Notes: generated by a model not told the origin, from the letters alone. A DNA stretch of 64,000 bases from Hydrogenophaga sp040372165 (GCF_040372165.1 NZ_BAABWG010000001.1:1-64000), one strand, 5' to 3'. Counted from the first letter of the stretch, positions 17,696-26,965 are shown. Translations and numbers: made by a program.

Positions 17696-19204
17696 TTATT
17701 CCCTGGCTGCTGGTTCGCCCTCACCCTCGCGCTCGCCTTCTGGTTCTTCAGGGGATTTGCTGACGATCACCGGCACACCCTTGAGCTGGTTGATGGCTTG
17801 CTGCAGCTGGAAATCCTTGTCACTGCCGAACTCGGGGACCAGACGCTGTCCGGGGTTGTTCTTGGCTTGCTCTTCCAGGCGCTTGCGTGCCGCTTCGCGT
17901 GCCCGTTCGCGCTCCTGTTCGGCGGCCTTTTCTGCCTCGCTCAGGTTGGCATTCTCGGTGTTGTTTCCATCGTCAAGGTGTTTGACCAGGTCTGCTTCAC
18001 GTGTGCGCAGCAGCGAGAACACGTTGCCCTCGGCTGTTTCGTCCACCCTCACGTCCGGCACGATGCCTTTGGCCTGAATGGAGCGGCCAGAAGGCGTGTA
18101 GTAGCGGGCCGTGGTGAGCTTGAGGGCAGTGTCCGGGCCCAGTGGGCGGACGGTCTGCACGGAGCCCTTGCCGAAGGTGCGGCTGCCCATGATGGTGGCT
18201 CGGTCGTGATCCTGCAATGCGCCCGCCACAATCTCGCTGGCAGAGGCAGAGCCTTCATTGACCAGAATGACCAGGGGTACTTTCTTGAGCGCACCACCGG
18301 TGGCTTCGGTCAATGCGGCGATCGGGTCCTGACCACCGCGGCGGAGGTAGTACTCAGGCTCGGCCTTGAAGATCGCCTTGCTTTCTCGGATCTGGCCATT
18401 GGTGGACACGACCGTTACGCCTTCAGGCAGGAAAGCGGCAGACAGTGCCACAGCAGCATCGAGCAAACCGCCCGGGTCGTTGCGCAGATCCAGCACCAGG
18501 CCTTTGATGTTCGGGTCCTGCTGGTACACGGCCGACACCTTGCGGACGAAGTCGGCCACCGTCCGTTCCTGGAACTGGGAGACACGAACCCAGGCATAGC
18601 CAGGTTCGACGACCTTGGCTTTCACGCTCTGGGTCTTGATCTCTTCACGAATGATGGTGACCGGGAAGGTGCGGTTTTCTGCGCGACGGAAGATGGTCAG
18701 CAAGACCTTGGTATCGGGTTCGCCACGCATGCGCTTGACGGCGTCGTTGATGGTCAGTCCCTTGACCGCGGTGTCGTCGATCTTGGTGATCAGGTCACCA
18801 GACTGCAGGCCGGCACGGAAGGCAGGGGAGTCCTCAATGGGAGAGACGACCTTGACGAGGCCGTCTTCCATGGTGATTTCAATACCCACACCAACGAATC
18901 GACCCGAGGTGCCCTCGCGAAATTCCTTGTACGACTTCTTGTCGAAGTACTGGGAGTGGGGGTCAAGGCTGGCCACCATGCCGGAGATGGCTTCAGAGAT
19001 CAGCTTTTTCTCATCAACGGGCTCGACGTAGTCACTCTTGACCATGCCGAAGACAGCAGCGAGCTGTTGCAATTCTTCCAGCGGAAGAGGCTCGAGCGAA
19101 CCGCGTGCCATGGCCTGAAGCTGAACTGTCGTCATCGCACCTGTGAAGGCGCCAATGGCCAGCCATCCGGCAATTTTCAGCTTGTGACCCACTTGCTTAC
19201 CCAT
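17696..19204 (-). CDS. ctpA: Carboxy-terminal processing protease (S41)
   Basis: A periplasmic serine protease that trims the C-termini of envelope proteins. An N-terminal signal anchor (about residues 8-30) is followed by an S41 N-terminal region with DPHSQYF, a PDZ domain (about 90-170, FVGVGIEI through GLQSGDLITKID), and the catalytic domain with Ser in NEGSASASEIVAGAL and Lys in FGKGSVQTV. The C-terminal tail is charged and rich in Glu, Arg and Ala, with a proline-glutamate end. Length (502) is usual. It lies between gpmA and moeB on the same strand. Confidence 0.93.
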   Translation of the reverse strand: MGKQVGHKLKIAGWLAIGAFTGAMTTVQLQAMARGSLEPLPLEELQQLAAVFGMVKSDYVEPVDEKKLISEAISGMVASLDPHSQYFDKKSYKEFREGTSGRFVGVGIEITMEDGLVKVVSPIEDSPAFRAGLQSGDLITKIDDTAVKGLTINDAVKRMRGEPDTKVLLTIFRRAENRTFPVTIIREEIKTQSVKAKVVEPGYAWVRVSQFQERTVADFVRKVSAVYQQDPNIKGLVLDLRNDPGGLLDAAVALSAAFLPEGVTVVSTNGQIRESKAIFKAEPEYYLRRGGQDPIAALTEATGGALKKVPLVILVNEGSASASEIVAGALQDHDRATIMGSRTFGKGSVQTVRPLGPDTALKLTTARYYTPSGRSIQAKGIVPDVRVDETAEGNVFSLLRTREADLVKHLDDGNNTENANLSEAEKAAEQERERAREAARKRLEEQAKNNPGQRLVPEFGSDKDFQLQQAINQLKGVPVIVSKSPEEPEGEREGEGEPAARE

Positions 19205-19361
19205 TGATCAATCCCAGAGTTCAAAATTTGTAGCGGAACAGGCCGCAGTAAACGGCCAATATACACCTTGGAGCATCTTGTCGGCGTTCAGTTCCAGACA
19301 GACTCAACAGTCTGTGCGCCAAAAGGCGCCCAGATCGCCCGATGCCCGTTCGCAGGGCCAG

Positions 19362-20105
19362 TCAAGCTTTGCCTTGAGACGCGACGGCAGCCGCCGCCTT
19401 GGCAGCGGCTTCTGCGTCGCCCAGGTAGTAGTGCTTGATTGGCTTGAGCTCGGCATCCAGCTCGTACACGAGTGGAATGCCATTGGGAATGTTCAGGCCG
19501 ACGATGTCCTTGTCTGAAATACCGTCGAGGTACTTGACCAGTGCGCGAATCGAGTTCCCGTGGGCCGAGACCACCACCCGTTTGCCGCTCTTGATGGCAG
19601 GGGCCAGGGAATCGTTCCAGAAAGGCATGACCCGCGCCACGGTGTCCTTGAGGCATTCGGTCAGGGGAACGTTCTGAGGGTCGAGTTCACTGTAGCGGCG
19701 GTCACCGCGCTCGCAGCGCTCGTCGCTCGCCTCCAGCGCCGGTGGAGGCGTGTCGTAGCTGCGGCGCCAGACCAGCACTTGCTCGTCTCCATACTCCTTG
19801 GCCGTTTCTGCCTTGTTCAGGCCCTGGAGTGCTCCATAGTGCCTTTCGTTGAGACGCCAGTCCTTGACCACGGGCAGCCAGGTGCGATCCATTTCATCGA
19901 GCACATGCCACAGCGTGTGAATGGCGCGCTTGAGGACGCTGGTGTAGGCCACGTCGAAGTCCCATCCTTCAGCCTTGAGCAGCTTGCCGGCCGACATGGC
20001 CTGGCTGACACCGGTGGGGGTCAGGTCAACGTCGGTCCAGCCAGTGAAACGGTTCTCGAGGTTCCAGGTGGACTCACCATGGCGAATCAGAACAAGCTTG
20101 TACAT
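19362..20105 (-). CDS. gpmA: 2,3-bisphosphoglycerate-dependent phosphoglycerate mutase
   Basis: Glycolytic and gluconeogenic interconversion of 3- and 2-phosphoglycerate in the cytosol. The phosphohistidine motif LIRHGESTWNLENRFTGW is at the N-terminus; NERHYGALQGLNK, the RRSYDTPPPAL loop and the second His in VVSAHGNSIRALVKYLDG are all present. Length is 247, normal for GpmA, with an Ala-rich C-terminal tail. It is divergent from the rhodanese-grxC-secB-gpsA group, across an AT-rich 130-base spacer that should hold promoters for both sides. Confidence 0.95.
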   Translation of the reverse strand: MYKLVLIRHGESTWNLENRFTGWTDVDLTPTGVSQAMSAGKLLKAEGWDFDVAYTSVLKRAIHTLWHVLDEMDRTWLPVVKDWRLNERHYGALQGLNKAETAKEYGDEQVLVWRRSYDTPPPALEASDERCERGDRRYSELDPQNVPLTECLKDTVARVMPFWNDSLAPAIKSGKRVVVSAHGNSIRALVKYLDGISDKDIVGLNIPNGIPLVYELDAELKPIKHYYLGDAEAAAKAAAAVASQGKA

Positions 20106-20237
20106 GTGATAAATACTGGTTTTATGGGGTTAATTGGGGGTGCGATGGCGGGCTCGACCGTACGGTTTTGCGGTGCACTTTGGCTTTGTTTCAGCCTCCA
20201 TTCTAAAATCTCAGGTTCGACGACTAAGGTGACCCCC

Positions 20238-20648
20238 GTGAGTTTCATTGTTGAAAACTGGTATTTGATTCTTCTGGCTGTTGTTTCTGGCGGCCTTCTA
20301 ATGTGGCCTGTCATCTCTGGCAATGGAGGTGGCTCGTCCGTCAATGCGACTGAAACAGTCATGCTGATGAACCGCGACAAGGCGGTGGTGGTGGACGTGT
20401 GCGAGGCAGATGAGTTCGCGCAGGGCCATATTTCCGGAGCCAGGCATGCCCCTCTGAACGACCTCGAGAGCAAGCTGCCTTCGGTGGTCAAGAACAAGGC
20501 GACGCCGCTGGTGATGGTCTGTGCTTCGGGCGCGCGATCGAATCGTGCAGTCGCTGTGGCCAAGAAGCTGGGCTACGAGAAGGTGTATTCCCTCGCCGGA
20601 GGCATGGGCGCCTGGCGCAAGGAAAACTTGCCGGTCGAGAAGGCCTGA
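20238..20648 (+). CDS. Membrane-anchored rhodanese-like protein
   Basis: A single rhodanese domain with an N-terminal transmembrane segment (about residues 7-23, WYLILLAVVSGGLLMWPV). The active-site loop reads VCASGARSNRA, so the catalytic cysteine is present and sulfurtransferase activity is possible. VVDVCEADEFAQGHISGARH and SLAGGMGAWRKENLP are family hallmarks. GTG 20238 with AAGGTG at a normal distance upstream is preferred to the long open frame that runs antisense to gpmA. It heads the conserved rhodanese-grxC-secB-gpsA arrangement of betaproteobacteria. Confidence 0.85.
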   Translation: MSFIVENWYLILLAVVSGGLLMWPVISGNGGGSSVNATETVMLMNRDKAVVVDVCEADEFAQGHISGARHAPLNDLESKLPSVVKNKATPLVMVCASGARSNRAVAVAKKLGYEKVYSLAGGMGAWRKENLPVEKA

Positions 20649-20745
20649 TCATCCCGTTCAAGCGTTGTCACTTCGGCACTGAAGTGGCGCGACATCGCAT
20701 TCATGGCGCCACCTTGGCGCCATTGGCTCAAGGAGGGTTCCTGCC

Positions 20746-21006
20746 ATGCCTCACGTGACAATCTATTCGAGTGACTACTGCCCGTTTTGCACCCGGGCCA
20801 AGGCCTTGCTCAAAGCCCGTGGCGTGGACGACTACGAGGAAATCGTGGTTGACGGCAAGCCCGATGTCCGGGCGAAGATGACAGATATGACCGGGCGAAC
20901 CAGTGTGCCTCAGATCTTCATTGGCGACCGGCATGTCGGCGGCTGTGACGACCTCTACGCGCTTGACGGGCGTGGTGAGCTGGAGCCACTGCTCAAGGCC
21001 GGTTGA
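20746..21006 (+). CDS. grxC: Glutaredoxin 3
   Basis: A small glutathione-dependent thiol oxidoreductase of 86 residues. The dithiol active site CPFC is at residues 12-15, with the GSH-binding TSVPQIFIGDRHVGGCDDL segment (cis-Pro in TSVPQ) and the terminal helix intact. It lies between the rhodanese gene and secB; two short inverted repeats lie in the 97-base gap upstream. Confidence 0.95.
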   Translation: MPHVTIYSSDYCPFCTRAKALLKARGVDDYEEIVVDGKPDVRAKMTDMTGRTSVPQIFIGDRHVGGCDDLYALDGRGELEPLLKAG

Positions 21007-21090
21007 TCCAGCCTGACATAATGCGGGATTGACTTCTGACTGTCTCCGCCAGCAGGGCGGGGCAGCAATCACTGAAACCGAAAGACCAAG

Positions 21091-21543
21091 ATGGCCGACC
21101 AACAGGACCCTACCTTCCAGATCCAGCGCATTTACCTCAAGGAAGCTTCGCTGGAGCAACCCAATTCGCCAGAAATCCTGCTCGAAGCCGAACAACCATC
21201 GGTGGACATTCAGCTGGGTGTCGAGGGCAAGCCGGCAGCAGACGGCGTCTACGAGGTTTGCGTCACTGCAACTGTTCACACCAAGATCAATGATCGCACG
21301 GTGTTTCTGGTGGAAGCGAAGCAGGCCGGCATCTTCGAGATCCGCAACCTGCCTGACGATCAGATGGGTCCCATCATGGGCATCGCCTGCCCTCAAATCG
21401 TCTACCCTTACCTGCGCGGCAACGTTGCCGACCTGGTCCAGCGTGCAGGCTTCCCGCCTGTGCACCTGACCGAGGTGAACTTCCAGGCCATGTACGAGCA
21501 GCAGCAGGCTCAGGCAGCCGCTGCCCAGGAAACCCAGCAGTAA
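21091..21543 (+). CDS. secB: Protein-export chaperone SecB
   Basis: A tetrameric cytosolic chaperone that keeps precursor proteins unfolded for SecA. The full family pattern is visible: FQIQRIYLKEASLEQPN at the N-terminus, VCVTATVHTKINDRTVFLVEAKQAGIF, and GIACPQIVYPYLRGNVADLVQRAGFPPVHL near the end. Length is 150. The acidic, Gln/Ala-rich tail is normal. It precedes gpsA by about 50 bases. Confidence 0.96.
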   Translation: MADQQDPTFQIQRIYLKEASLEQPNSPEILLEAEQPSVDIQLGVEGKPAADGVYEVCVTATVHTKINDRTVFLVEAKQAGIFEIRNLPDDQMGPIMGIACPQIVYPYLRGNVADLVQRAGFPPVHLTEVNFQAMYEQQQAQAAAAQETQQ

Positions 21544-21592
21544 GTCTGCCTGACCCACGGGCGCCCAGGGGTGCACGTGGGTGGCTTGTTTC

Positions 21593-22600
21593 ATGAAGAT
21601 TCTTGTGCTTGGTGCCGGTGCCTGGGGCACCGCCATGGCGATCAATGCCGCCCGGCGAGACGGGGCGTCTGTCGTCTTGTGGGCGCGCGACCAGGCACAG
21701 GCGACGCAAATGGAGCAGGCGCGTGCCAATCAGCGCTACCTTCCCTCCGGCCAGTTTCCTGCCGCTTTGCATGCAGTGGGTGGGGGATTGAGCGACGAGC
21801 TGATCGCGGACGCTCACCTCATCATCGTGGGGACCCCCATGGCGGCACTACGCTCCATGCTGGAGCGTTTGCAGCATGTGCGGGTGCCGGTGGCCTGGCT
21901 GTGCAAAGGGTTTGAGGCTCCTCAGGCAGAAGGACAAACGGGCCTGTTAGGGCATGAGGTTCATGCCCGGGTAGCGCCAAATGTGCCGGCTGGCGTCCTC
22001 AGTGGCCCCAGTTTCGCGCAGGAAGTGGCCGCCGGGAAGCCCACGGCCCTGGTGGCTGCCAGTGCTCATGCGCATGTTCGGGAAGCGCTTGTCAGCGCCT
22101 TTCACGGACCTGCTTTGCGGGTCTATGCCAACGACGACCTGGCTGGTGTAGAGGTTGGCGGTGCGGTCAAGAATGTTCTGGCCATTGCCACTGGCCTCTG
22201 CGATGGGCTGTCACTGGGGCTCAACGCCCGAGCCGCGCTTGTCACACGTGGGCTGGCCGAAATGTCCCGTTTGGGGATGGCGCTTGGGGCTCGGGCAGAG
22301 ACCTTCATGGGCCTGTCCGGCCTGGGAGATCTGGTACTGACTGCTACCGGTGACCTGTCCCGCAACCGGCGGGTCGGTCAGTTGCTCGCCCAAGGGCTGA
22401 CCCTGAGCGACGCTGTCAAATCACTCGGACATGTGGCCGAAGGCGTCTACAGCGCCCGCACCGTTGTACAGCGTGCCCGTGCAGTAGGCGTCGAGATGCC
22501 CATCAGCGAGGGCGTCGTGGCGCTTCTCGAAGGGCAGGTTGCACCCCAGGATGCCGTGGCGGCCCTGATGGGGCGAGACCCGAAAGACGAAAGCAGTTGA
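21593..22600 (+). CDS. gpsA: Glycerol-3-phosphate dehydrogenase [NAD(P)+]
   Basis: Reduces dihydroxyacetone phosphate to sn-glycerol 3-phosphate for phospholipid synthesis. The dinucleotide-binding motif LGAGAWGTAMA is at the N-terminus; SGPSFAQEVAAGKPTA, the catalytic-lysine segment VKNVLAIATGLCDGL, FMGLSGLGDLVLT and SRNRRVG follow as in the family. 335 residues from ATG 21593; an in-frame GTG at 21581 is less likely. Last gene of the rhodanese-grxC-secB-gpsA group; convergent with panC. Confidence 0.95.
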   Translation: MKILVLGAGAWGTAMAINAARRDGASVVLWARDQAQATQMEQARANQRYLPSGQFPAALHAVGGGLSDELIADAHLIIVGTPMAALRSMLERLQHVRVPVAWLCKGFEAPQAEGQTGLLGHEVHARVAPNVPAGVLSGPSFAQEVAAGKPTALVAASAHAHVREALVSAFHGPALRVYANDDLAGVEVGGAVKNVLAIATGLCDGLSLGLNARAALVTRGLAEMSRLGMALGARAETFMGLSGLGDLVLTATGDLSRNRRVGQLLAQGLTLSDAVKSLGHVAEGVYSARTVVQRARAVGVEMPISEGVVALLEGQVAPQDAVAALMGRDPKDESS

Positions 22601-22652
22601 TGCCGGCTGTCTGGTGCAGTGTGGCCACGGCGCCTGCTCCAGCTTTGCGAAC

Positions 22653-23519
22653 TCAGATCTCCATGTTGTCGATCAGTCGGGTAGTGCCCAGGCGGGCTGC
22701 CCCCAGAACGACCAGGCTGGCAGGTTTGATTGCGTCGTTCGCGTCTGGCAATTGCAGGTCGGATCTGCGTCGAACAGTGAGGTAGTCGGGCGCCCACCCT
22801 CGCGCTGTCAAGGCCGCCATGGCGCGCTCCTCCAGGCCAGCGAGAGTCCCGGGCAATGCTCCGCCCGCTGACAGGGCGTCGCGCGCCAGGTCTCTCAGTG
22901 TGAGGGAGAGGTGCAGTGCCTCTTTGCGCTCGTCGTCGCTCAGGTAGCTGTTGCGAGAGCTCAGTGCGAGTCCGTCCACGGTTCGTTGCGTCTCGCCGCC
23001 GACGATGGTGATGCCCATGTTCAGCTGATGCACCATCTGGCGCAAGACCATTTGCTGCTGATAGTCCTTCTTGCCAAACACGGCGAACCGCTCGCCCTTG
23101 GCCTCGGCAAACACACAGTTGAACAATTTGCTGACCACGCTGCAGACGCCGGTAAAGAACCCAGGACGAAAGTGGCCTTCCAGAATATTGGCAAGAGACT
23201 CCGGAGGCTGCACGAGAAACCCCTGCTTCTGAGGATACAGTTCCTTCTCGGAAGGGGCAAAAACGACGTCACAACCCTCGGCCTCGAGTTTGGCGCAATC
23301 GGCTTCAAGCGTGCGGGGGTAGGTATCGAAATCCTCGTGAGGGGCAAACTGAAGGCGGTTGACGAAGATGCTCGCTACACGAACATCGCCCAGGCCTCGG
23401 GCGGTGCTCATCAGGTGCAGGTGTCCTTCATGGAGGTTGCCCATGGTGGGCACGAAGGACGGAGAGGAGAAGGGTGCCAGCGCGGCGCGCAAATCGGCGA
23501 TCGTGTGGACGACTTTCAT
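22653..23519 (-). CDS. panC: Pantothenate synthetase
   Basis: ATP-dependent condensation of pantoate and beta-alanine. The nucleotidyltransferase motif HEGH occurs in PTMGNLHEGHLHLM; FGKKDYQQ, the LALSSRNSYLS segment and the terminal ARLGTTRLIDNM are typical. The usual FVNPxQF stretch reads FVNRLQF here. ATG 23519 gives a family-like start (MKVVHTIADLRAAL); GTG 23534 would add five residues. It follows panB on the same strand with a 123-base gap, so the two pantothenate genes probably form a unit. Confidence 0.95.
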   Translation of the reverse strand: MKVVHTIADLRAALAPFSSPSFVPTMGNLHEGHLHLMSTARGLGDVRVASIFVNRLQFAPHEDFDTYPRTLEADCAKLEAEGCDVVFAPSEKELYPQKQGFLVQPPESLANILEGHFRPGFFTGVCSVVSKLFNCVFAEAKGERFAVFGKKDYQQQMVLRQMVHQLNMGITIVGGETQRTVDGLALSSRNSYLSDDERKEALHLSLTLRDLARDALSAGGALPGTLAGLEERAMAALTARGWAPDYLTVRRRSDLQLPDANDAIKPASLVVLGAARLGTTRLIDNMEI

Positions 23520-23642
23520 GACTTTTCGGTTCACCAGTTCAGCGTGAACCCGGAATTATCCACGAAGGGCAGTCAATGCAGTTTCAATGCGCGACAGTAC
23601 CGGTGGTTCGCCTGGTGTCCATGAACCCTGTCCACTGCCCGG

Positions 23643-24518
23643 TTACCAGGCGTGCTTTTCGTTGTCCGGGAAGCTCCCGTCCTTGACGGCCTTCACATAG
23701 GCGGCCATGGCGTCGCGCACGCTCGTCTGGCCTTCCATGAAGTTGCGAACAAATTTGGGGTTCTTGCCGAGGTTGATGCCCAGCATGTCGTGCATGACCA
23801 GAACCTGGCCGGCGGTGCCATTGCCCGCTCCAATGCCGATGGTGTGGCAAGTCTTCAGTGACTCGGTGATCTCGGTGGACAGTCCGGCAGGCACCATCTC
23901 CAGCACCAGCATGGCGGCGCCAGCGTCTTCCAGTTCTTTGGCCTGCTGGCGCAAGACTCGGGCGGAGGCGTCCTCTCGGCCCTGTACCCGGTAGCCGCCA
24001 AGGGAATGGACGGTTTGCGGTGTCAGGCCGAGGTGGGCGCAGACGGGAATGCCGCGTTCGACCAGGAAACGCACGGTCTCTGCTGTCCAGCCGCCACCTT
24101 CGAGTTTGACCATGTGGGCGCCAGCGTGCAGCAGCTGTGCTGCGCTTCGCATGGCTTGCTCTTTGGACTCGTGATAGCTGCCGAAGGGGAGGTCGCCTAC
24201 CACCCAGGCCGTTCCCTGTACGCGCAAAAGGCCTCGCACCACGCTTTCAGTGTGATACACCATGGTCTCGAGCGTGACTCCGCTGGTGCTGGACAAGCCC
24301 TGGCAGACCATGCCCAGCGAGTCACCGACCAGAATGCACTCCACGCCAGCTGCGTCTGCCACGGCAGCGAAGGTGGCATCGTAGGAGGTCAGCATGGTGA
24401 TCTTCTCCCCACGTGCCCGCATTTCTGCCAGGCGGGGCAGGCTGACCGGTTTGCGCTGAGGAAGCGGTGAAGCTGATGGCAGCGTGCCGTATGGCGTGCC
24501 GGTGGTCGGTGTTGTCAT
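23643..24518 (-). CDS. panB: 3-methyl-2-oxobutanoate hydroxymethyltransferase
   Basis: First committed step of pantothenate synthesis: transfers a hydroxymethyl group from methylene-tetrahydrofolate to alpha-ketoisovalerate. The fold-type motifs TSYDATFAAVADAAG, VGDSLGMVCQG, GDLPFGSYH, KLEGG and GIGAGNGTAGQVLVMHDMLG are intact, including the metal-binding Asp in VGDS. ATG 24518 follows an AGAGGGA ribosome-binding site; the longer open frame up to 24605 is rejected because it lacks a plausible site and overlaps the divergent nadC start. 291 residues. Confidence 0.95.
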   Translation of the reverse strand: MTTPTTGTPYGTLPSASPLPQRKPVSLPRLAEMRARGEKITMLTSYDATFAAVADAAGVECILVGDSLGMVCQGLSSTSGVTLETMVYHTESVVRGLLRVQGTAWVVGDLPFGSYHESKEQAMRSAAQLLHAGAHMVKLEGGGWTAETVRFLVERGIPVCAHLGLTPQTVHSLGGYRVQGREDASARVLRQQAKELEDAGAAMLVLEMVPAGLSTEITESLKTCHTIGIGAGNGTAGQVLVMHDMLGINLGKNPKFVRNFMEGQTSVRDAMAAYVKAVKDGSFPDNEKHAW

Positions 24519-24596
24519 GTCATGTCCCTCTGGGCTGGTATTCCTTCGGCGCACTATAGTCCATGGCGGTTTTGAATCCCGGTATGCTTGAGCACC

Positions 24597-25460
24597 ATGA
24601 AACACTTCTCTGACTTTTCACCGGCGGATCTGGCGGATGTGGCTCGCGCTGATGTGCAGCGGGCCCTGGCAGAGGACGTCGGTCCCGGTGACCTGACGGC
24701 TGCCCTTGTACCGGCGAACAAGCGGGTCAAGGCGCGTATCGTGGCGCGGGAGGCGGCAGTGGTCTGCGGCAGGCCATGGGTGTTGGGTGCTGTGGCGGCC
24801 TGCGATCCTTCGGCGGAACTGCACTGGCACGTGGCCGAAGGCCAGCGCTGTGAGCCTGATCAGGTGGTGCTGGAGCTCGAAGGCAACGCCCGGGGTCTGC
24901 TGACCGCGGAACGTACAGCACTGAATTACCTGCAGACCCTCTCGGCGGTTGCGACCAAGACGGCGACCTTTGTCGCTGCTGTCGATGGCACCAAGGCTGC
25001 GATCGTGGATACGCGCAAGACCCTGCCGGGCTTGCGGTTGGCGCAAAAATACGCGGTCAAGACTGGTGGAGGTGTCAATCACCGTATCGGCCTGTATGAC
25101 GCTGTGCTGATCAAGGAAAACCACATTGCTGCGGCCGGGGGCGTCTCCGCCGTGCTGGATCAGGTGCGAGCCACCGTGCCCGATGCGCGTTTTATCGAGA
25201 TTGAGGTCGAAACGCTGGAGCAGCTGGACGAAGCCCTGGCGTGCGGCGCTGAGATGGTGTTGCTCGACAACATGGACATTCCTACGCTCAACGAGGCCGT
25301 GCGGCGCAATGCCGGCAAGGCCATTCTGGAAATATCAGGCGGAGTGAACCTTGAGAGTGTTCGCGCTCTGGCCGAAACCGGGGTAGACCGGATTTCCATT
25401 GGCGCGCTGACCAAGGACGTCAAGGCCACGGACTATTCGATGCGCTTTGACGGCCTGTGA
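24597..25460 (+). CDS. nadC: Nicotinate-nucleotide pyrophosphorylase (quinolinate phosphoribosyltransferase)
   Basis: Converts quinolinate and PRPP to nicotinate mononucleotide in de novo NAD synthesis. Motifs include EDVGPGDLTAALVP, the NYLQTLSAVAT segment, DTRKTLPGLRLAQKYAVKTG, GGVNHRIGLYDAVLIKENHI and LEISGGVNLESVRALAETGVD. 287 residues from ATG 24597 (a TTG at 24588 is in frame). It is divergent from panB and is followed on the same strand, after 49 bases, by nadA, so both quinolinate-pathway genes are adjacent; nadB is not in the window. Confidence 0.95.
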   Translation: MKHFSDFSPADLADVARADVQRALAEDVGPGDLTAALVPANKRVKARIVAREAAVVCGRPWVLGAVAACDPSAELHWHVAEGQRCEPDQVVLELEGNARGLLTAERTALNYLQTLSAVATKTATFVAAVDGTKAAIVDTRKTLPGLRLAQKYAVKTGGGVNHRIGLYDAVLIKENHIAAAGGVSAVLDQVRATVPDARFIEIEVETLEQLDEALACGAEMVLLDNMDIPTLNEAVRRNAGKAILEISGGVNLESVRALAETGVDRISIGALTKDVKATDYSMRFDGL

Positions 25461-25509
25461 TGCCCGCTGGCGCCCGGCGACAAGAAAACACACTTACGGA
25501 TTGAACGCG

Positions 25510-26625
25510 ATGAATACGACGACCCTGGAGACCAGTGTCATTGATGTGGAATACGAGCAGCCTGCGTGCCCGACACGCCATGCGTGGGCCCGCGTGCCGG
25601 TGGAGCCGGGGCCTGCTGAGCGCGAAGCCCTCAAGGCCCGTATCCGCCACTTGCTCAAGGAGCGCAACGCCGTCATGGTGTCGCACTACTATGTCCACCC
25701 GGACTTGCAGGACCTGGCGGTGGAAACAGGCGGGATCGTCAGCGACTCGCTCGAGATGGCCCGCTTTGGCCGTGATCATGCCGCGCAGACGCTGGTGGTG
25801 TCCGGCGTCCGTTTCATGGGTGAGACGGCCAAAATCCTGAGCCCGGAAAAGACCATTCTGATGCCGGATCTGGATGCGACCTGCTCTCTGGATCTGGGTT
25901 GCCCGATCGATGATTTCAGCGCATTTTGCGACCAGCACCCGGATCGCACCGTGGTCGTCTACGCCAACACCAGTGCGGCCGTGAAGGCTCGCTCGGACTG
26001 GCTGGTGACCTCAAGCTGTGCACTGGATATCGTCAGTGCCCTCAAGAACAAAGGCCACAAGATTCTGTGGGGCCCCGACAAGCACCTGGGCGGTTATATC
26101 CAGCGTGAAACCGGTGCTGACATGGTCATGTGGGCAGGGTCGTGTATCGTTCACGACGAGTTCAAGGCCTTTGAACTCGAAGCCCTGAAGAAAGAACACC
26201 CCAAGGCCAAGATCCTGGTGCACCCGGAGAGCCCTGCTGAAGTGGTCAAGCTGGCCGATGCGGTCGGTTCCACGTCTGCCATTCTCAATGCCGCCAAGAC
26301 CATGGACGCCAAGGAGTTCATCGTGGCCACGGACAACGGCATGATGCACGTGCTGCGTCAGCAGAACCCGGGCAAGGTGTTCATTGAAGCGCCGACCGCT
26401 GGCAACAGTGCTACCTGCAAGAGCTGTGCGCATTGCCCCTGGATGGCCATGAACGGCCTGGCTGGCGTGGCCAAGGTGCTGGCAGAGGGCAGCAACCGCA
26501 TCGAAGTGGATGCTGCCCTGATTGATCGCGCACGCTTGCCGATCGACCGCATGTTGGCATTCACGGCTGCGCACAAGTCGGGGCAGGATGCCGGTGCTCT
26601 GGTGCCGAATATCGGGGCGGCCTGA
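25510..26625 (+). CDS. nadA: Quinolinate synthase A
   Basis: A [4Fe-4S] enzyme that condenses iminoaspartate with dihydroxyacetone phosphate. Cysteines suited to cluster binding are seen in DATCSLDLGCP, in AGSCIVHDEF, and in the C-terminal CKSCAHCPWM segment. HYYVHPDLQDLA and HPESPAEVVKLAD are typical substrate-binding motifs. 371 residues from ATG 25510. It follows nadC and ends at a strong terminator. Confidence 0.95.
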   Translation: MNTTTLETSVIDVEYEQPACPTRHAWARVPVEPGPAEREALKARIRHLLKERNAVMVSHYYVHPDLQDLAVETGGIVSDSLEMARFGRDHAAQTLVVSGVRFMGETAKILSPEKTILMPDLDATCSLDLGCPIDDFSAFCDQHPDRTVVVYANTSAAVKARSDWLVTSSCALDIVSALKNKGHKILWGPDKHLGGYIQRETGADMVMWAGSCIVHDEFKAFELEALKKEHPKAKILVHPESPAEVVKLADAVGSTSAILNAAKTMDAKEFIVATDNGMMHVLRQQNPGKVFIEAPTAGNSATCKSCAHCPWMAMNGLAGVAKVLAEGSNRIEVDAALIDRARLPIDRMLAFTAAHKSGQDAGALVPNIGAA

Positions 26626-26654
26626 CGCCTGACGTCTCGCGGTTGCCACCCGTG

Positions 26655-26692
26655 CAAAAAAAGAACCCGCCTATGAGGCGGGTTCTTTTTTG
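26655..26692. terminator. Bidirectional rho-independent terminator between nadA and rpoZ
   Basis: The stem GAACCCGCC / GGCGGGTTC closes over a five-base loop and is flanked by an A run on the left and a T run on the right. It can therefore end transcripts of nadA (plus) and of gmk-rpoZ (minus). Confidence 0.92.
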
Positions 26693-26721
26693 TATTGGCT
26701 GCTGGTGCTACCAGGGATTGC

Positions 26722-26925
26722 TCAGGTTGGAACCTTCTTGAGCATTTCCAGGCCAACCTTGCCGTCAGCGATCTCGCGCAGCGCGGTGACTGCAGGCTTG
26801 TTCTTGCTTTCGATCTTGGGTGCGTGACCCTGGCTGAGCATGCGGGCACGATACGTAGCGGCCAGCACCAGCTGAAAGCGGTTGGGGATTTGTTCCAGGC
26901 AGTCTTCGACGGTAATGCGGGCCAT
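26722..26925 (-). CDS. rpoZ: RNA polymerase omega subunit
   Basis: Small subunit that helps assemble the beta-prime subunit. The 67-residue sequence has the family pattern ARITVEDCLEQIPNRFQLVL, AATYRARML and NKPAVTALREIADGKVG. It follows gmk by 40 bases, as in most proteobacteria, but the usual downstream relA/spoT-type gene is absent here and a terminator comes next. Confidence 0.95.
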   Translation of the reverse strand: MARITVEDCLEQIPNRFQLVLAATYRARMLSQGHAPKIESKNKPAVTALREIADGKVGLEMLKKVPT

Positions 26926-26965
26926 GATCGATCGGGCTTTCGGTCAGGTAGAAATATGAAGGGAA

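Noticed and set aside
17798..19207. 469-residue open frame on the plus strand over ctpA
   Set aside because: The minus-strand frame encodes a complete S41 protease; the plus-strand frame shows no motif.
19560..20237. N-terminal extension of the rhodanese frame
   Set aside because: It runs antisense through gpmA; a GTG with a good ribosome-binding site at 20238 gives a normal protein.
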